64,000 nt of DNA from Dermanyssus gallinae (lineage: Eukaryota; Arthropoda; Arachnida; Mesostigmata; Dermanyssidae), in assembly GCA_003439945.1 (NCBI GenBank), contig QVRM01002152.1, positions 1-64,000 on the forward strand, given 5' to 3'. Made by a program: the position numbers and the translations under genes. Position 1 is the first letter of the stretch. Every line of letters starts with the position of its first letter. Shown here in pieces: positions 11,230-21,097 of this stretch. The notes beneath the pieces were generated by a model. That model searched no databases. It was not told the DNA's origin and saw only the letters and a program-made list of their open reading frames with translations.

Positions 11230-11880
11230 CGCACTGACCACTGTTGTTGCTTTTCTCTTACTGCCGCAATGATGTCACTAGCCGTCTCTCCGCCGTGCCG
11301 CTCCTTCGTTGCTACAGCAGCGACGACGACGACGACGACAACAGCAACAACGCCGAAAAGAAGGCAGTACAGCAGCGATGAAGACCGTTGGGCGCTTTCT
11401 CAATGTATGGTACGTTTGCACTGGTTCGCCCGCTACCTGCACGCACATTCACTCACGCTCACATACACATGAGAGCACATGCATATGATTACATATGCAC
11501 ACACACCTGCACGTGCACGCACAGGTGCCAATGCACAGTGATGGCTGCTGTAGAGTTCGGCACCCAGATGTTGTTTGGACAGCGTTGTGCCGGCGGTGAA
11601 CGATTGCAGAGCCGGCTCCTTCCCGTCGCAAAGAGTGGGGGGGGGGGGGGCACAACTTAATTTGGCAAATTGTTTTACATCAAATTAGGGCAACTGCCGA
11701 ATCTTGTACTGAAGCTCTCCACGGCTAATTCATGCACTTTGGATATGCATATACCGCTGCACTTAGCAGGTGCAGGCGGCGCGAAGATGTTAAACACCAC
11801 AAGTAGCGGGCGGTTGTTTTCCTGCAGTGTTGCCTCCAATAGCTCGAACGCACAAAGGTAAGTCAAGTCAAGTCGAAATA
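11230..11880 (+). other. Simple-sequence stretch with a possible splice donor
   Basis: It contains (ACG)n at about 11321-11340, AC-rich sequence around 11450-11525, a G14 run at 11637-11650, and a strong-looking splice donor AAAG/GTAAGT at 11856-11862. A 63-codon + strand frame (11670-11861) leads into the donor, but I recognise no domain and no acceptor that would make it an exon. Confidence 0.3.
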
Positions 11881-13220
11881 AAACGTTAGACCACTGAACT
11901 TTGCAAAGGGTAACTGGAGCGGCGCACTAGGTACTGTCCGTTGTGTTGACACTTCTCCAGAAAGATTAAGTTGCTGGAAATGGGTTAACTCGACTATTTT
12001 GTCAGATCAACCTGCTGTTGCGACCGTACATGCGGGAGCCACGGTCTAACTGTCACCACCATTTACAACACATAGGTGCGCGGGTTCGAGGCCCCCGTCG
12101 TTGCACAGTTGTATTTATGGGGGGTCCGACTATGAAGCAATGCAAAAAGCGCTCCCGTAGACGCTAAATCTTGGCTGAGGGTCAACACGAAACTTTACCA
12201 TTTACAATGGCTGTACAACATCGGTTCGTATTCTAGTGTTTATGCAACTCCGACACTGGTCTTAATGCAGTTTCTTCGATTACAACTAAAAAACAATATA
12301 TGAAAATAGAAATACACGCTGTGCTAACGTCGATTTCGCAGTAGATTTTGAATTGGCTTAATAAGCGACTCTAATGTTTCGCGTTTCACGGCTTCAAAGT
12401 GCAAGTTGATCCTAAACAGCCCAGAAGCTAATTTGCCCTGTCGTATGCTATATATGCGTCGTAGCGAATGCATGTACCACAGCTTAAAGCCACAGAGACT
12501 TTTGCCTCTATAACACTATTTCATCATACAATGTTGATTGCAGCGAAGCCCCATGTGCAATGCAACTAAGCCGCTTATCGTTCGGCCGGTACTGAAATGC
12601 CACTCAGCTTGAAAGTCACGTTAAGTTTAGAACGCTTTTACCAAGATCCAATTTAATTCATTGTCGCGGAGAGCCGAGTCATGCTATCGGTATGCGGTGA
12701 CGGCAAATCTAAATTAGTTCAAAGTAGACGTTAAATTGCTGACAGACTGACGCTATTGTATGAATGTACATCGATCTTTTCTCGGCAGACTTCTTCCCAC
12801 TTGTAGCTGTTCTGATGGTTGAAACTTGTATACTGCCGCGAAACCATTACAATGCATTGTAACTATTTGACAGAACAATCACTACCGCGTTATTGAATTA
12901 TCAATAAATTGACGACACTCATGACCTGCAAAGTCTCTACAATTGAGCATTAATGTAAGAGATGTAAGTTGTCTGCTAGCAGTCGTAATGTTCGGGATGT
13001 TCGAAGTGTTCGGTCCCGTTAAAAACGGATGAACAACTAGTGGTGTGCAGCCAAGGCTGGTCAACAACCCCCGTGCTCCCCAAGGATGCGCACTCGGCTC
13101 CATGTGGAGCCTGTAACACCCAGGAACCAAGCCAAGGTACGTTACGAACGTAGCCAACGTTGAGCGGCAGATTGAGTGAACTACAGTAAAACTGTGGTTA
13201 GCACCCACGGAACTGCAGGA
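11880..13220. other. No recognisable gene; isolated B-box-like motif
   Basis: The + strand sequence GGTTCGAG at 12083-12090, within a GC-rich context, resembles a tRNA B box. No acceptable A box or cloverleaf surrounds it. It may be a tRNA-derived SINE remnant. Nothing else is supported here. Confidence 0.3.
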
Positions 13221-13225
13221 GCGGG

Positions 13226-13819
13226 TTGTTGAGCAAAATCGAGGTAGTCCCGCAGGAACAGTTTGCCGCACACCTCAAGCTTACAGAGCGTTTGAACTCC
13301 ACGCTAAGTGGAAGCTTGGCGTCTGCAGAGTTGAGTATTGACAGATGTAACTTAAACGGCACGGTTGTTGAGAAGGAGGAACCACCAGGTGGTGGTACAG
13401 CGACGTCACCAGCTGCGGTAACAACAACACCGACAGCAGATCCAGCGGCTCCACAACCGGAGGAGAAGGCAGACGACGATGGCTTTGTTGTGGTTCGTAA
13501 ACGACCAGATCACAAAACAAAGCATCGAGTGCAGAGAAGCAGCGCAACAGATGACATAGGCGGATTGGAAGTCTACGCCAGGCCTGGGAAGATCTGCGCC
13601 TTGAGAGTGGCACGATTGGCGCAGAAGACGTCAGCGGTCGGGCTGCCGGCGTGGCTAGCTGGGAAGCGGTTTGGAAGCTACATACACATGGTAGTGATGC
13701 TGTGTTCTGTGTGGTGGTGCGTGACGAGGTTTACGCAGACTGTTGCAGACATGAAGTCTGGCCAAAGAGAAGTTTGTTTCGTCGCTGGGTTGGGGACTCC
13801 CCTACGAGAGGATGGTTAA
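13226..13819 (+). pseudogene. LINE ORF1-like open frame
   Basis: This open frame of 197 codons lies about 70 bp upstream of a LINE endonuclease on the same strand, the normal ORF1 position. It has a Pro/Ala/Thr-rich acidic middle (around residues 50-90), then DDDGFVVVRKRPDHK, a style common in LINE ORF1 proteins. The last third (after about residue 145) looks frameshifted: it is hydrophobic and Cys/Trp rich, unlike the start. I see no zinc knuckle or RRM that I can defend. The call rests mainly on position. Confidence 0.45.
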
Positions 13820-13889
13820 GGAGAGTTTCAGTGCGCCTGGCGGTCCAAGCCCCCGTAAGTGACTGACCAGTTCTAGAACTGCAAGCGTA

Positions 13890-14480
13890 GTGGCAAACGT
13901 ACCTCTACGAAGGCTTCTCTGGAATTGTGAGGGGCTTAAGGGGGCAATGGATCTTGCACGTGCTGACATGTTTAAGTTGGGTGACATTGCACTCCTCACG
14001 GAGACATTTCAGCGGGGCAAACTGCATATCAATGATATCCGGGGGTTTCACCAGCTGGCTGTCTTACCTGCGGGAGGTCGGAGAAGACCTGTGGGTGGGT
14101 TATCTATCTACCTACATAAACGCTTACCACCGATGCAATGCGTCAAGGAAGATGAATACTGCGTAGTGCTCTCCTCTGGGAGGGGTAAACGTCGCTGTAT
14201 TCTATTTCCCACCCACATTCGATTCTGCGGAGGTTGCTGAGACGATGAGCCTTGGACTTTCAGAGTTAAACCTGACCATGCCAACTATCGTCGGCGGTGA
14301 TTTCAATGCCAGATTCGATTGTGGGGCCAACAGTGATAAAAGTGAGTGAGTAAATTTCAATATGGCCAGTGATGCTGGATTATCGCCAGGTGGGATAGGG
14401 TCAGCAACGCCCAACCCACTGGATTCAACGATAAATCTCCCAGGCTATACGAGCAGTGGCAGCTTAAGATACGTGCCGGC
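13890..14480 (+). pseudogene. LINE APE endonuclease, 5' half of ORF2
   Basis: The frame begins LRRLLWNCEGLKGAMDLA, the first endonuclease motif, then IALLTETF (catalytic Glu) and RPVGGLSIYLHKRLP. At about 14200 a frameshift moves to another frame that reads VAVFYFPPTF and TMPTIVGGDFNARFDCG, the GDFN motif. A stop follows near 14345, and later pieces up to about 14745 carry linker-like basic coiled sequence (LTAEMELAKKSAKTW). No RT follows: the sequence switches at about 14755 to a DNA transposon. The same LWNCEG-type start recurs at 39517, 50615 and 55791 in related LINEs. Confidence 0.7.
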
Positions 14481-14754
14481 CAGTTCATTGGCAGTATGAA
14501 ATTGTGGGGAACTATTAGAGAAGACGAAGGTTACTGAGCGCAGCCCTCCATATACAGGCTGCGCCGCCTGTGAGTTGAAACCGCGACTGACAGCGGAGAT
14601 GGAACTGGCGAAGAAGAGCGCTAAGACATGGTGCGATACGGCACAAGCTATGCAGGATCGCTGGCAAAGCATTATTACAGATGTCCAGCAGAGGCTAATC
14701 AGAATCGAAGAGAGAGAGAAGCTCAAGCTGAGGAGAAGGAGAAGCGCGCAGTGG

Positions 14755-15675
14755 TCATGCGAGAACCCGCATGTGACTCTCCAGCGTGGACGCCAGAGCC
14801 GTTTCTCCGTGAATGTGTGGGCTGGCATGGTAAACAACTACCTCATAGGCCCGCACAAACTTCCTAACAGGTTGGATGGAGAAGCATACCATACATTCAT
14901 GAGTGAAACCTTACCAGGACTGTTCGAAGGCGTTCCATGGTGTTCGCGAGAAGATGTGGCTTTAGCACGACGAAGCACCACCGCACTCCACCACTGCGGT
15001 GCGCGATTACCTCAACGAGGCCTTTGAGAATTGGTTGATTTGCCGGGGCGGGCCGATTGCTTGGCCACCGCGATCGCTGGATTTAACAAGTTATTTAGGG
15101 CTATCTAAAAAATCTAGTTTATTAGACTCCCGTCGAATCGTGCGAGGAGCTGGTCGCCAGGATAAACCTCGCTGGTGATGCCGTTCGAACAACGCCTGGC
15201 ATATTTTAAAAAATCCAACAAAATCTCTGCACGTGCTACTAAATGTGTGTAGTGGCTCGCAGACACACGTTCGAACCGGTACTGTAAGATAATAAATAGT
15301 TGCGTGTTTTTTCTAGAGCTCTGACGAGCGGTTTATCCAAGCAGGTAATTTCTGCATGGATTCAATCTCGACATGTTCGCCGAAAAATCGTAATTACTCC
15401 GCAACCACAGCTTGCATTGACATAGTTGTGTTTAGAGCGCTGCAGTCGTAGGGTTATGATTCTGAGATATTTGGCGTAAAAGCTAATAAAAAACTTCATT
15501 TTTTTGCGAATTCTCTTCTAAGCGACCATCTCGCATCTTCTGACCACCAGTGTCACAAATGACAGCATTTTCATTCTCGCTTCGAAACAGGACTTCTCAG
15601 ACACCATGTGCCATTGGAAAAATATTTGCTTTAACGAGCTCTATCAATTATGAAAACTTTTTGTCACACCCGTAT
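14755..15675 (+). mobile_element. DUF4817-type DNA transposon, 5'-truncated
   Basis: From CGAGAACCC on, the sequence matches the complete element at 40673-42945. Transposase pieces read ENPHVTLQRGRQSRFSVNVW, then MSETLPGLFEGVP. After a frameshift they read the HDEAPPHSTTAVRDYLNEAF block with the second catalytic Asp, though TGG before it has become a stop. The region of the third catalytic acid is deleted (DLTS runs straight into YLGLSKK), as in the 42-kb copy. The long right terminal repeat follows, ending in TTTTTGTCACACC near 15672. The 5' junction fuses it to the LINE endonuclease relic. Confidence 0.75.
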
Positions 15676-15867
15676 CCACCGGCATTAATAGGACATCCGT
15701 GTGGGCGCCGACGTTTTGATATAGCGCAGTGTTTACTTGGCCTTTCGTTTCGTGGTTGTGCACTACGCTCATTGATCGGGCGTGGCAACAAGGAGGATGC
15801 CCAGTTTCAGATTTCGCAAACGACCGTATTGCCGTGTATTTTTATTTATATTTGCACAAAGCGCATT
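15676..15867. repeat. Duplicated flank shared with 42950-43142
   Basis: About 190 bp after the transposon end, beginning TCCACCGGC and including GGGCGCCGACGTTT and GGGCGTGGCAACAAGGAGG, is nearly identical to 42950-43142. Similarity extends past the terminal repeat, so the two loci share a duplicated block rather than only independent insertions. Confidence 0.75.
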
Positions 15868-16760
15868 TGGCTCACTCTTGGGTGCAGCCCGTCCTTATCC
15901 GTTCTGGGAGCACACCCAGAAGAATGGAAAACAGTAGTGGACTCAGTCCATCGCCCTGCGCGACAGTTGTGGTTCGAATTACCTGCCCAGCAATCCCAAC
16001 CCCGTTGCCAATCAGCACCGTGTTTTTTTTAATTCTTTTTAGATGCTTTAGATTTTTTTAAGATGCCGATGAGCAACATCAGGATTGCTCCCGGCATTCC
16101 CAATTTAGCTAGCTCTTCAACTATCTTATCCCTTGGTGCTATGTCAAACGCCGCATTCAAATCTACGAACACAGCATATAGGCAACTGTTCAGCCTGGAC
16201 AGCGTATCCCAGATTGCTCCGAGCAGCTCCCTAATTGCTGAATGAGTTGACCTTCCTTTCCTAAATCCATGCTGTTCTTCTGGTATTACCCCCATACCTC
16301 TAAGAAAGACTCCAATCTCCGCTATTATTTCTGAGAATATCTTATACGGGCAGATTATTGTTATTCCCCTGCAAGCTTCTGGTTCCGTTACTATACCCTT
16401 TCCTTTGGGAATGACTATTGAAGTCGCTTCCCTCCAGGCCTGTGGAATTTCTCCAGTGCTTAAGCATTCATTGAATAGAGCTTGGCAGCATGGCGCGAGA
16501 ACTAACGTATCTTTCATGTGTTGATTTCTTATCAAATCATTTCTATTTTTCCCGTAGTGCTCTGTCAATTGTTTCCATTACCTCCCTGAGAGTGATTGTC
16601 CTCATTATCCAGACCTTAGCGTCCTCTGTCGTTTGATCCCTGGGGCTTTCATATTCTAGCAGCGCTTTCGGGGTTGTATCCAACCCGGCCCAGAGCCTCC
16701 CAAAATGTACGACTAGGCTGCCCGTCTCTACTGAACATTGCTTCCTCCCCTGACGCCTTA
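15868..16760 (-). pseudogene. LINE reverse transcriptase relic
   Basis: On the - strand, 16713-16560 reads FGRLWAGLDTTPKALLEYESP and continues to a frameshift near 16560. The next frame (16568-16029) carries RT fingers (EATSIVIPKGKG, PEEQHGFRKGRSTHSAIREL) and motif A, FVDLNAAFDIAPRDKIVEEL. After a short disrupted stretch, 16020-15870 reads TTTVAQGDGLSPLLFSILLG, motif B with the QGD variant. The palm ends at a stop before the YADD box and the copy is cut by the duplicated flank at 15867. It pairs with the endonuclease at 17175-17576. The clade is not assigned; QGD motif B is shared with 2175, 37749 and 45320. Confidence 0.75.
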
Positions 16761-16764
16761 GCCG

Positions 16765-17580
16765 TGTATGTGGCCGGACTTCAGCCTCCCTTATTGCTGC
16801 GCACTCTTCCTTTTCCCAGTGCTTTTACTTTTCCTATTTAAACGATGTCTTAACCAACCGTTTGACCAACGAAGCCAACGGCCGCATAACCGGAACGATT
16901 TTTACCTATTCCCGCCTCAACCTATTGGCCTGCTTGGCCATCCTACACCGCTCATTAAATCAAGGTCGTTCGCTTCTCTTCTGCACCGGCAGCATCGCTG
17001 AATTTAATAAGTCTACTGGCAGCATCGCTAGATTTATTGAGCCTTCGTAGCAATCTATCTGTATTGCCCCTGGCACCGGGCGTACCTTGTTAAGCCCTTG
17101 TATTAGGATATTACCGTTAAGCCATCTTCCTGAGTCTTCCCTTCTCCCTTGCCTATGAACATTCCCCTTAATTTTCACCCAGATGCCCATCGGTATATGC
17201 TTTCCAAGCCCCGCCCCTTCCGGTAAAGGATTGTTTCCCCTGCAAATGTTATGTCCCTTCTATCCATATCTGTTGCAAATAGATCAATGACAGACAAACC
17301 GTAGTGGCATTCATATGTAAACACATTGGGCCTGTTGACTACCCAACAGCCGATCTCATCCAGTACTTCTAGCACGGCTACCGTTCTTTCCGAATCAATT
17401 CTGTCTAATATCGCATTAAAGTCCTCTCCTATAATTATTGGAGCCCTCCTTGGTAACGCTTCTATACCCAGCAACAGGCGCTCAATCATCGTGTCCTTTG
17501 ACTCCGTCCCCGCCGGCTGCACATATGTGGCCATTATTTCTAGTTTAGTCACACTATTATAATGATAAGTAACCATTGGA
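16765..17580 (-). pseudogene. LINE APE endonuclease and linker relic (same element)
   Basis: The 133-codon frame at 17576-17175 reads LEIMATYVQPAG, RRAPIIIGEDFNAILD (GDFN motif, here GEDFN) and SVIDLFATDMDRRDITF, the late endonuclease motifs. It lacks the N-terminal LWNCEG block. Linker sequence follows to about 16765, with an Arg/Trp-rich segment near 17000 and several stops. Together with the RT block it makes a 5'-truncated LINE of about 1.7 kb on the - strand. Confidence 0.7.
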
Positions 17581-18056
17581 GCAGTCGAAATAATGATTAT
17601 AATGTTATTTCCTTAACGCTTTTATAAAAAGGTTGTCGCTGTCGGCGGTCGGTTCATTTCGATTCATGTGTTTTGCGGGTTGGAGCTCGCAGATGGGACG
17701 ATAGAGGCACGCCTGTAGAGTGGCACCTTGTACAGCCAAGCATCCTTTTGCAGACATACGAGAGGATGCATATATATTTGAAAAAGAAAAAGCTTGCTTA
17801 CGGCCTATCATCTATAGTTTCTCTTTCGACTAGGTCGTGCCGATTCATATATCCGTTGTAGTAAATCGTTTTTTCACTGCGTCTCCACTCCGATTCGCTG
17901 TAGACAACGAAGTACAAGCGCGTGTCGTATGGGTTATACTGCCAACTTGCACGTGCAGGAGCAAATCACAATCGCGGTGTCGCTTACTTCAGCCGCTGTT
18001 ACATAGGCACTACGGTCGGCAAATCGACCGGGAAGCTTCTGTGGAAAGCTCCAGCT
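17581..18056. other. No recognisable gene
   Basis: Only short open frames, with no motif, repeat or element end that I can support. Confidence 0.4.
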
Positions 18057-18096
18057 TAAATGCGCCTCACGCAGAAAGAAACAACGAAAGGCGAAA

Positions 18097-18288
18097 GTAA
18101 GAAGGCGTCACTGGGCGGAAGCAAAAATGCGCCACCGGGCGGAAGCAAAAATGCGCCACCAAGCAGAAGCAAAAATGCGCCACCGGGCAGAAGCAAAAAT
18201 GCGCCACCGGGCAGAAGCAAAAATGCGTCACCGGAAGGAGGCAAAAATGCGTCACCGGGCGAAGCCAAAAATGCGCCACCCAGCGTGA
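18097..18288. repeat. 24-bp minisatellite, about 8 units
   Basis: Units of the type GCAAAAATGCGCCACCGGGC plus 4 nt repeat with period 24 at 18097, 18121, 18145, 18169, 18193, 18217, 18241 and 18265, with a partial ninth. Variation is concentrated in the outer units. Because the period is a multiple of three, frames on both strands stay open through the array (on + an 8-residue repeat with the core KNAPP, on - a hydrophobic Leu/Pro/Gly repeat). Confidence 0.95.
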
Positions 18289-18664
18289 GCAAAAAATTAT
18301 CACGAGCTATACGTTTAAAGGTACGAATTTCGGCGCCAAGTGACATTTTTTGTGCGTAGCCTTTCATATAAGGAGCATGCAGGCCATGTTGAAGTAACAA
18401 TTGTTTGAAAGCACAAACATGTTGGTGTACTACTACCTTCATCTCGTGTCCCCCTCTGTACCGCCTAATATACATGCATACCTACATATTACACAAAACA
18501 ACATTTATTCACTTCGTTTGAACGTTTCCTGAACGCAACGCAACGCAAGAAGTAATTTAATGAAATAACTTAAACAGTCGCGGTTACGTGGCTATGCTTA
18601 GTAACGCCCCCTATATGTAGTTAATTTTGATTGAAACACACACTTGATTGATTGATCATAAACG

Positions 18665-18676
18665 GGTATATAAGAC
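18665..18676 (+). promoter_or_regulatory. TATA-box-like motif
   Basis: GGTATATAAG in a moderately GC context, about 30 bp before a possible start site near 18697 and upstream of the candidate exon. TATA-like matches are frequent in AT-rich DNA, so this is tentative. Confidence 0.25.
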
Positions 18677-18780
18677 CAGAGAAGACTTGGCTGTTCCGTT
18701 GGCCACTATTGACCCCACGGTCTTCATGGCATTAGGTCACAATGAATATTTTTAGTGTCCCTTTTCTAGGGTTAACGTAG

Positions 18781-19060
18781 GAATTTTCTCACCTGTTGTC
18801 TCACGGCCACGTTGGCTTACGTTCGCCAAACGGTGATTGATGTCTGCGATGCGCAACACTGCTTCACACATCGACGATCGGATGGGTCCACATCTACGAA
18901 CCCATTGTTGCTGCCGTTGTGTCGTCTTGATGGTGGTGGTGGTGGTGCTGCTCGATGGTTCTTTTGCGTGATACAGACGTACCTGTACACTAATGTCTGT
19001 TGGCTGCTCCTCTTACTCGCCGCAGTGGCCCTTACTATTGCTTATTTTACCTGGCCCGAG
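18781..19060 (+). other. Candidate exon with a hydrophobic segment and splice donor
   Basis: The + strand frame runs open from about 18781 and ends in YTNVCWLLLLLAAVALTIAYF followed by TWPE, a stretch that would form a signal anchor or membrane helix. It meets a near-consensus splice donor GAG/GTAAGT at 19060. A possible acceptor, a pyrimidine stretch followed by CGTAG, precedes 18781. There is no in-frame ATG, so as a first exon it would need a further upstream exon. A CAP pseudogene begins 870 bp downstream on the same strand, and secreted CAP proteins need a signal peptide, so the two could be remnants of one gene. This is unproven. Confidence 0.25.
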
Positions 19061-19069
19061 GTAAGTCAT

Positions 19070-19930
19070 GGTATCATCTCGGTATCATCGGTCGTTATTG
19101 AGCTGTGAGTTTAATGATCAATCGGCAGCGACGAACACATGCAAAGATGCAGGTGATGATAATAGCCATGCACCATATATTGGCGTATTTACATGTCTGT
19201 CATCTCTACCGACCCGCTCGAGTCCTTATGATGGTCTTTCCATCAATTCGTCGTTTGATTGATTTTTTCAACTCTGTCATTGCGCCGTAGGCATTTGCCC
19301 TCGCGGCACGGTAACTATCAGAAATGTGTGTGCAATAGCGTAGATGTAGCGGCTTCTGGCGATGCTTGGCAGACAGAGGGCTCTCGTCGTGTAAAAACGT
19401 CGTGCTTAACCGAATTTAATTACGGTTTAATTAAAGCGATTTAGTTTAGTGAGCTACGAGAAATATTAGGTAAATAAGTTAAGTTATGTATTAGTACTTA
19501 GTGTTTTGGTGTAAGTAAACGCACTAAACTAGACAATTCATTCAAAACTTGGGTCAAAGCATATGCTAATATTTAGCAAAAATATTCAGCAAATAATTAA
19601 TATGACAGACTTAGCTAGTCCTGTCTTTAGAAGTATATAGAGTAAGACATCGTGTATCTAACGTAACAGCCACAACTGCTGCTCTACTTGTCTATGCTCA
19701 CTATGTATGACTAGGTACAAGAGACGCACTTGGTTTAACTTCAACAAATGCACTAGAGTTATTGCTAGTGTGTGTAAGTTGCAATATGTTAGTTGTTTTA
19801 TAATTGTCAGTTATTCTAACCGCGTGTACGTGGGTTCAGTCTCAGGATGACGAGCGCCGTGTGACTTCGAGTCATCCGAAATTACCGAACACGACATGAA
19901 AGAACACAGGATTCCGCGTTGCAATATCAT
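19070..19930. other. No recognisable gene; possible intron
   Basis: AT-rich sequence with short open frames only. If the candidate exon at 18781-19060 is real, this would be intronic. Confidence 0.3.
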
Positions 19931-20441
19931 ATATGCATAATGAACATCGATTGTGGTTTACCACGCCTTTTCGTGGCAAGATGCGTTGCAATGATCTTAT
20001 TGAACTCGTGTGGAGTGAGGAACTCAAGCTCGGGGCACTTCGCTGGCTTCGACATATTTGTGTAACAAGGAATTTTACTGCGCCAAATCCTCAATGTATG
20101 TTAACCAAGAGTTTTGACACCGTTGGCCAGCCTTCACAAGAATGCACCACGATTAGAAGAGTATGTATCAAATGATTTTTCAATGCTTAGATTCAATTCA
20201 ACCTCGTGTCAGTGAATCGGATTTTCATTTGTATATCCGAACTAAAGTTGCTTTTGATGTACGAAGGCTCTGGGCAAAAACGTACGCTATAGGCTGTGCC
20301 GCTGTAAAAGTACCCGATGCGGGTATAAATGACACGTTCCTGCTATGTAACTATAGCCCGGCAGGCAACATTGTTGGACACCCTATCTGCAAGTTTGAGA
20401 AGACCCCTAACATGGCGTGTCCAACAACGACGAAACAGTAG
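19930..20441 (+). pseudogene. CAP superfamily (antigen-5/SCP-like) pseudogene
   Basis: CAP proteins are secreted cysteine-rich proteins (venom allergen 5, CRISP, SCP). The first part (about 19933-20160) reads HNEHRL, then LIELVWSEELKLGALRW, NPQCMLTKSFDTVGQ, the CAP N-terminal half. After a frameshift and stop near 20170-20190, a second frame reads QPRVSESDF, then LWAKTYAIGCAAV and FLLCNYSPAGNIVGHPI. The latter fits the second CAP signature (C-N-Y-x-P-x-G-N). The first signature is degenerate: its usual Gly-His-Tyr/Phe-Thr-Gln is replaced by AFDVRR, losing the His. The frameshift plus the lost motif point to a pseudogene, apparently without an intron inside the domain. It is the only clear host-type gene remnant in the window. 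Confidence 0.75.
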
Positions 20442-20624
20442 AGGTTCACGGGATACTTGGTCCGATATGCCGGATTGTGAACGAAACTGTGTTACGCAAA
20501 TTTCTTGGGGTCAATAAAACTGGCTAGGCACAGCGAGTTCCGTGCATCGTCAATTCGAGTTAAGTTTTATAAAAATATGCTCCGTGAAACCAACCAGCAA
20601 CTCTCTTTGAATTTTAGATTAGAA

Positions 20625-21097
20625 CACTTAATCTCGACATGTTCGCCGAAAAATCATCATCACTCCACAACCACAGCTTGCATTGCCATAAGTTCCAGGT
20701 ACCAAAATGATCGTCATGAAATGCGCATTTGCTGAATATGTTAGCTGAATATGTTAGAACACGTGGGTGGTCGTAGGGTTATGATTTTGAGATATTTGGC
20801 GTGAAAGCTAATAAAGAACTTCATTTTTGACAAATTCTCTTCTAAACGACCGTGTCGCATCTTCTGACCGGCTTTGTATATTCTTCGGAAGAAGCAGAAT
20901 TTTCTAACGAACACGACAGTGTGTTTAGTTGGTTGACTGGTTGTCTCGCAACAGCCCACTAAATGCTCCTATGTCGGGGAAATCACTAGTGTCATAAATT
21001 GTAGTAATTTCGCTCTCACTCCAAAACAAGACTTCTCTGAGACCATGTTCCATTGGAAAAAACATTTGCTTTAACGAGCTCTACAATTCCCTATATA
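20625..21097 (+). mobile_element. DUF4817-type transposon right-end relic, interrupted by mariner
   Basis: From CTCGACATGTTCGCCGAAAAA to CTTTAACGAGCTCTA this matches the right terminal repeat of the 40.7-kb element (42600-42930). It stops at the mariner insertion, and the final ~27 bp continues after the mariner at 22396-22423 (TTATGAAACATTT..CAACACCCTG). It carries a 13-bp local duplication (GCTGAATATGTTA) near 20731-20757. No transposase coding sequence remains. Confidence 0.75.

Noticed and set aside
11449..11660. Overlapping Cys/His-rich frames around AC-rich sequence
   Set aside because: Generated by ACAC/GTGT runs in both directions. No zinc-finger spacing is consistent.
12060..12110. 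tRNA gene suggested by GGTTCGAG
   Set aside because: No A box at the right distance and no cloverleaf. At most a SINE remnant.
18097..18288. Regular 24-bp repeats resembling a CRISPR array
   Set aside because: Repeats are contiguous with no unique spacers, and the context is eukaryotic.
18056..18475. Long - strand frame of hydrophobic repeats, possibly a membrane protein
   Set aside because: It is the antisense of the 24-bp minisatellite. The period of 24 keeps all frames open on both strands, so openness is not evidence of coding.
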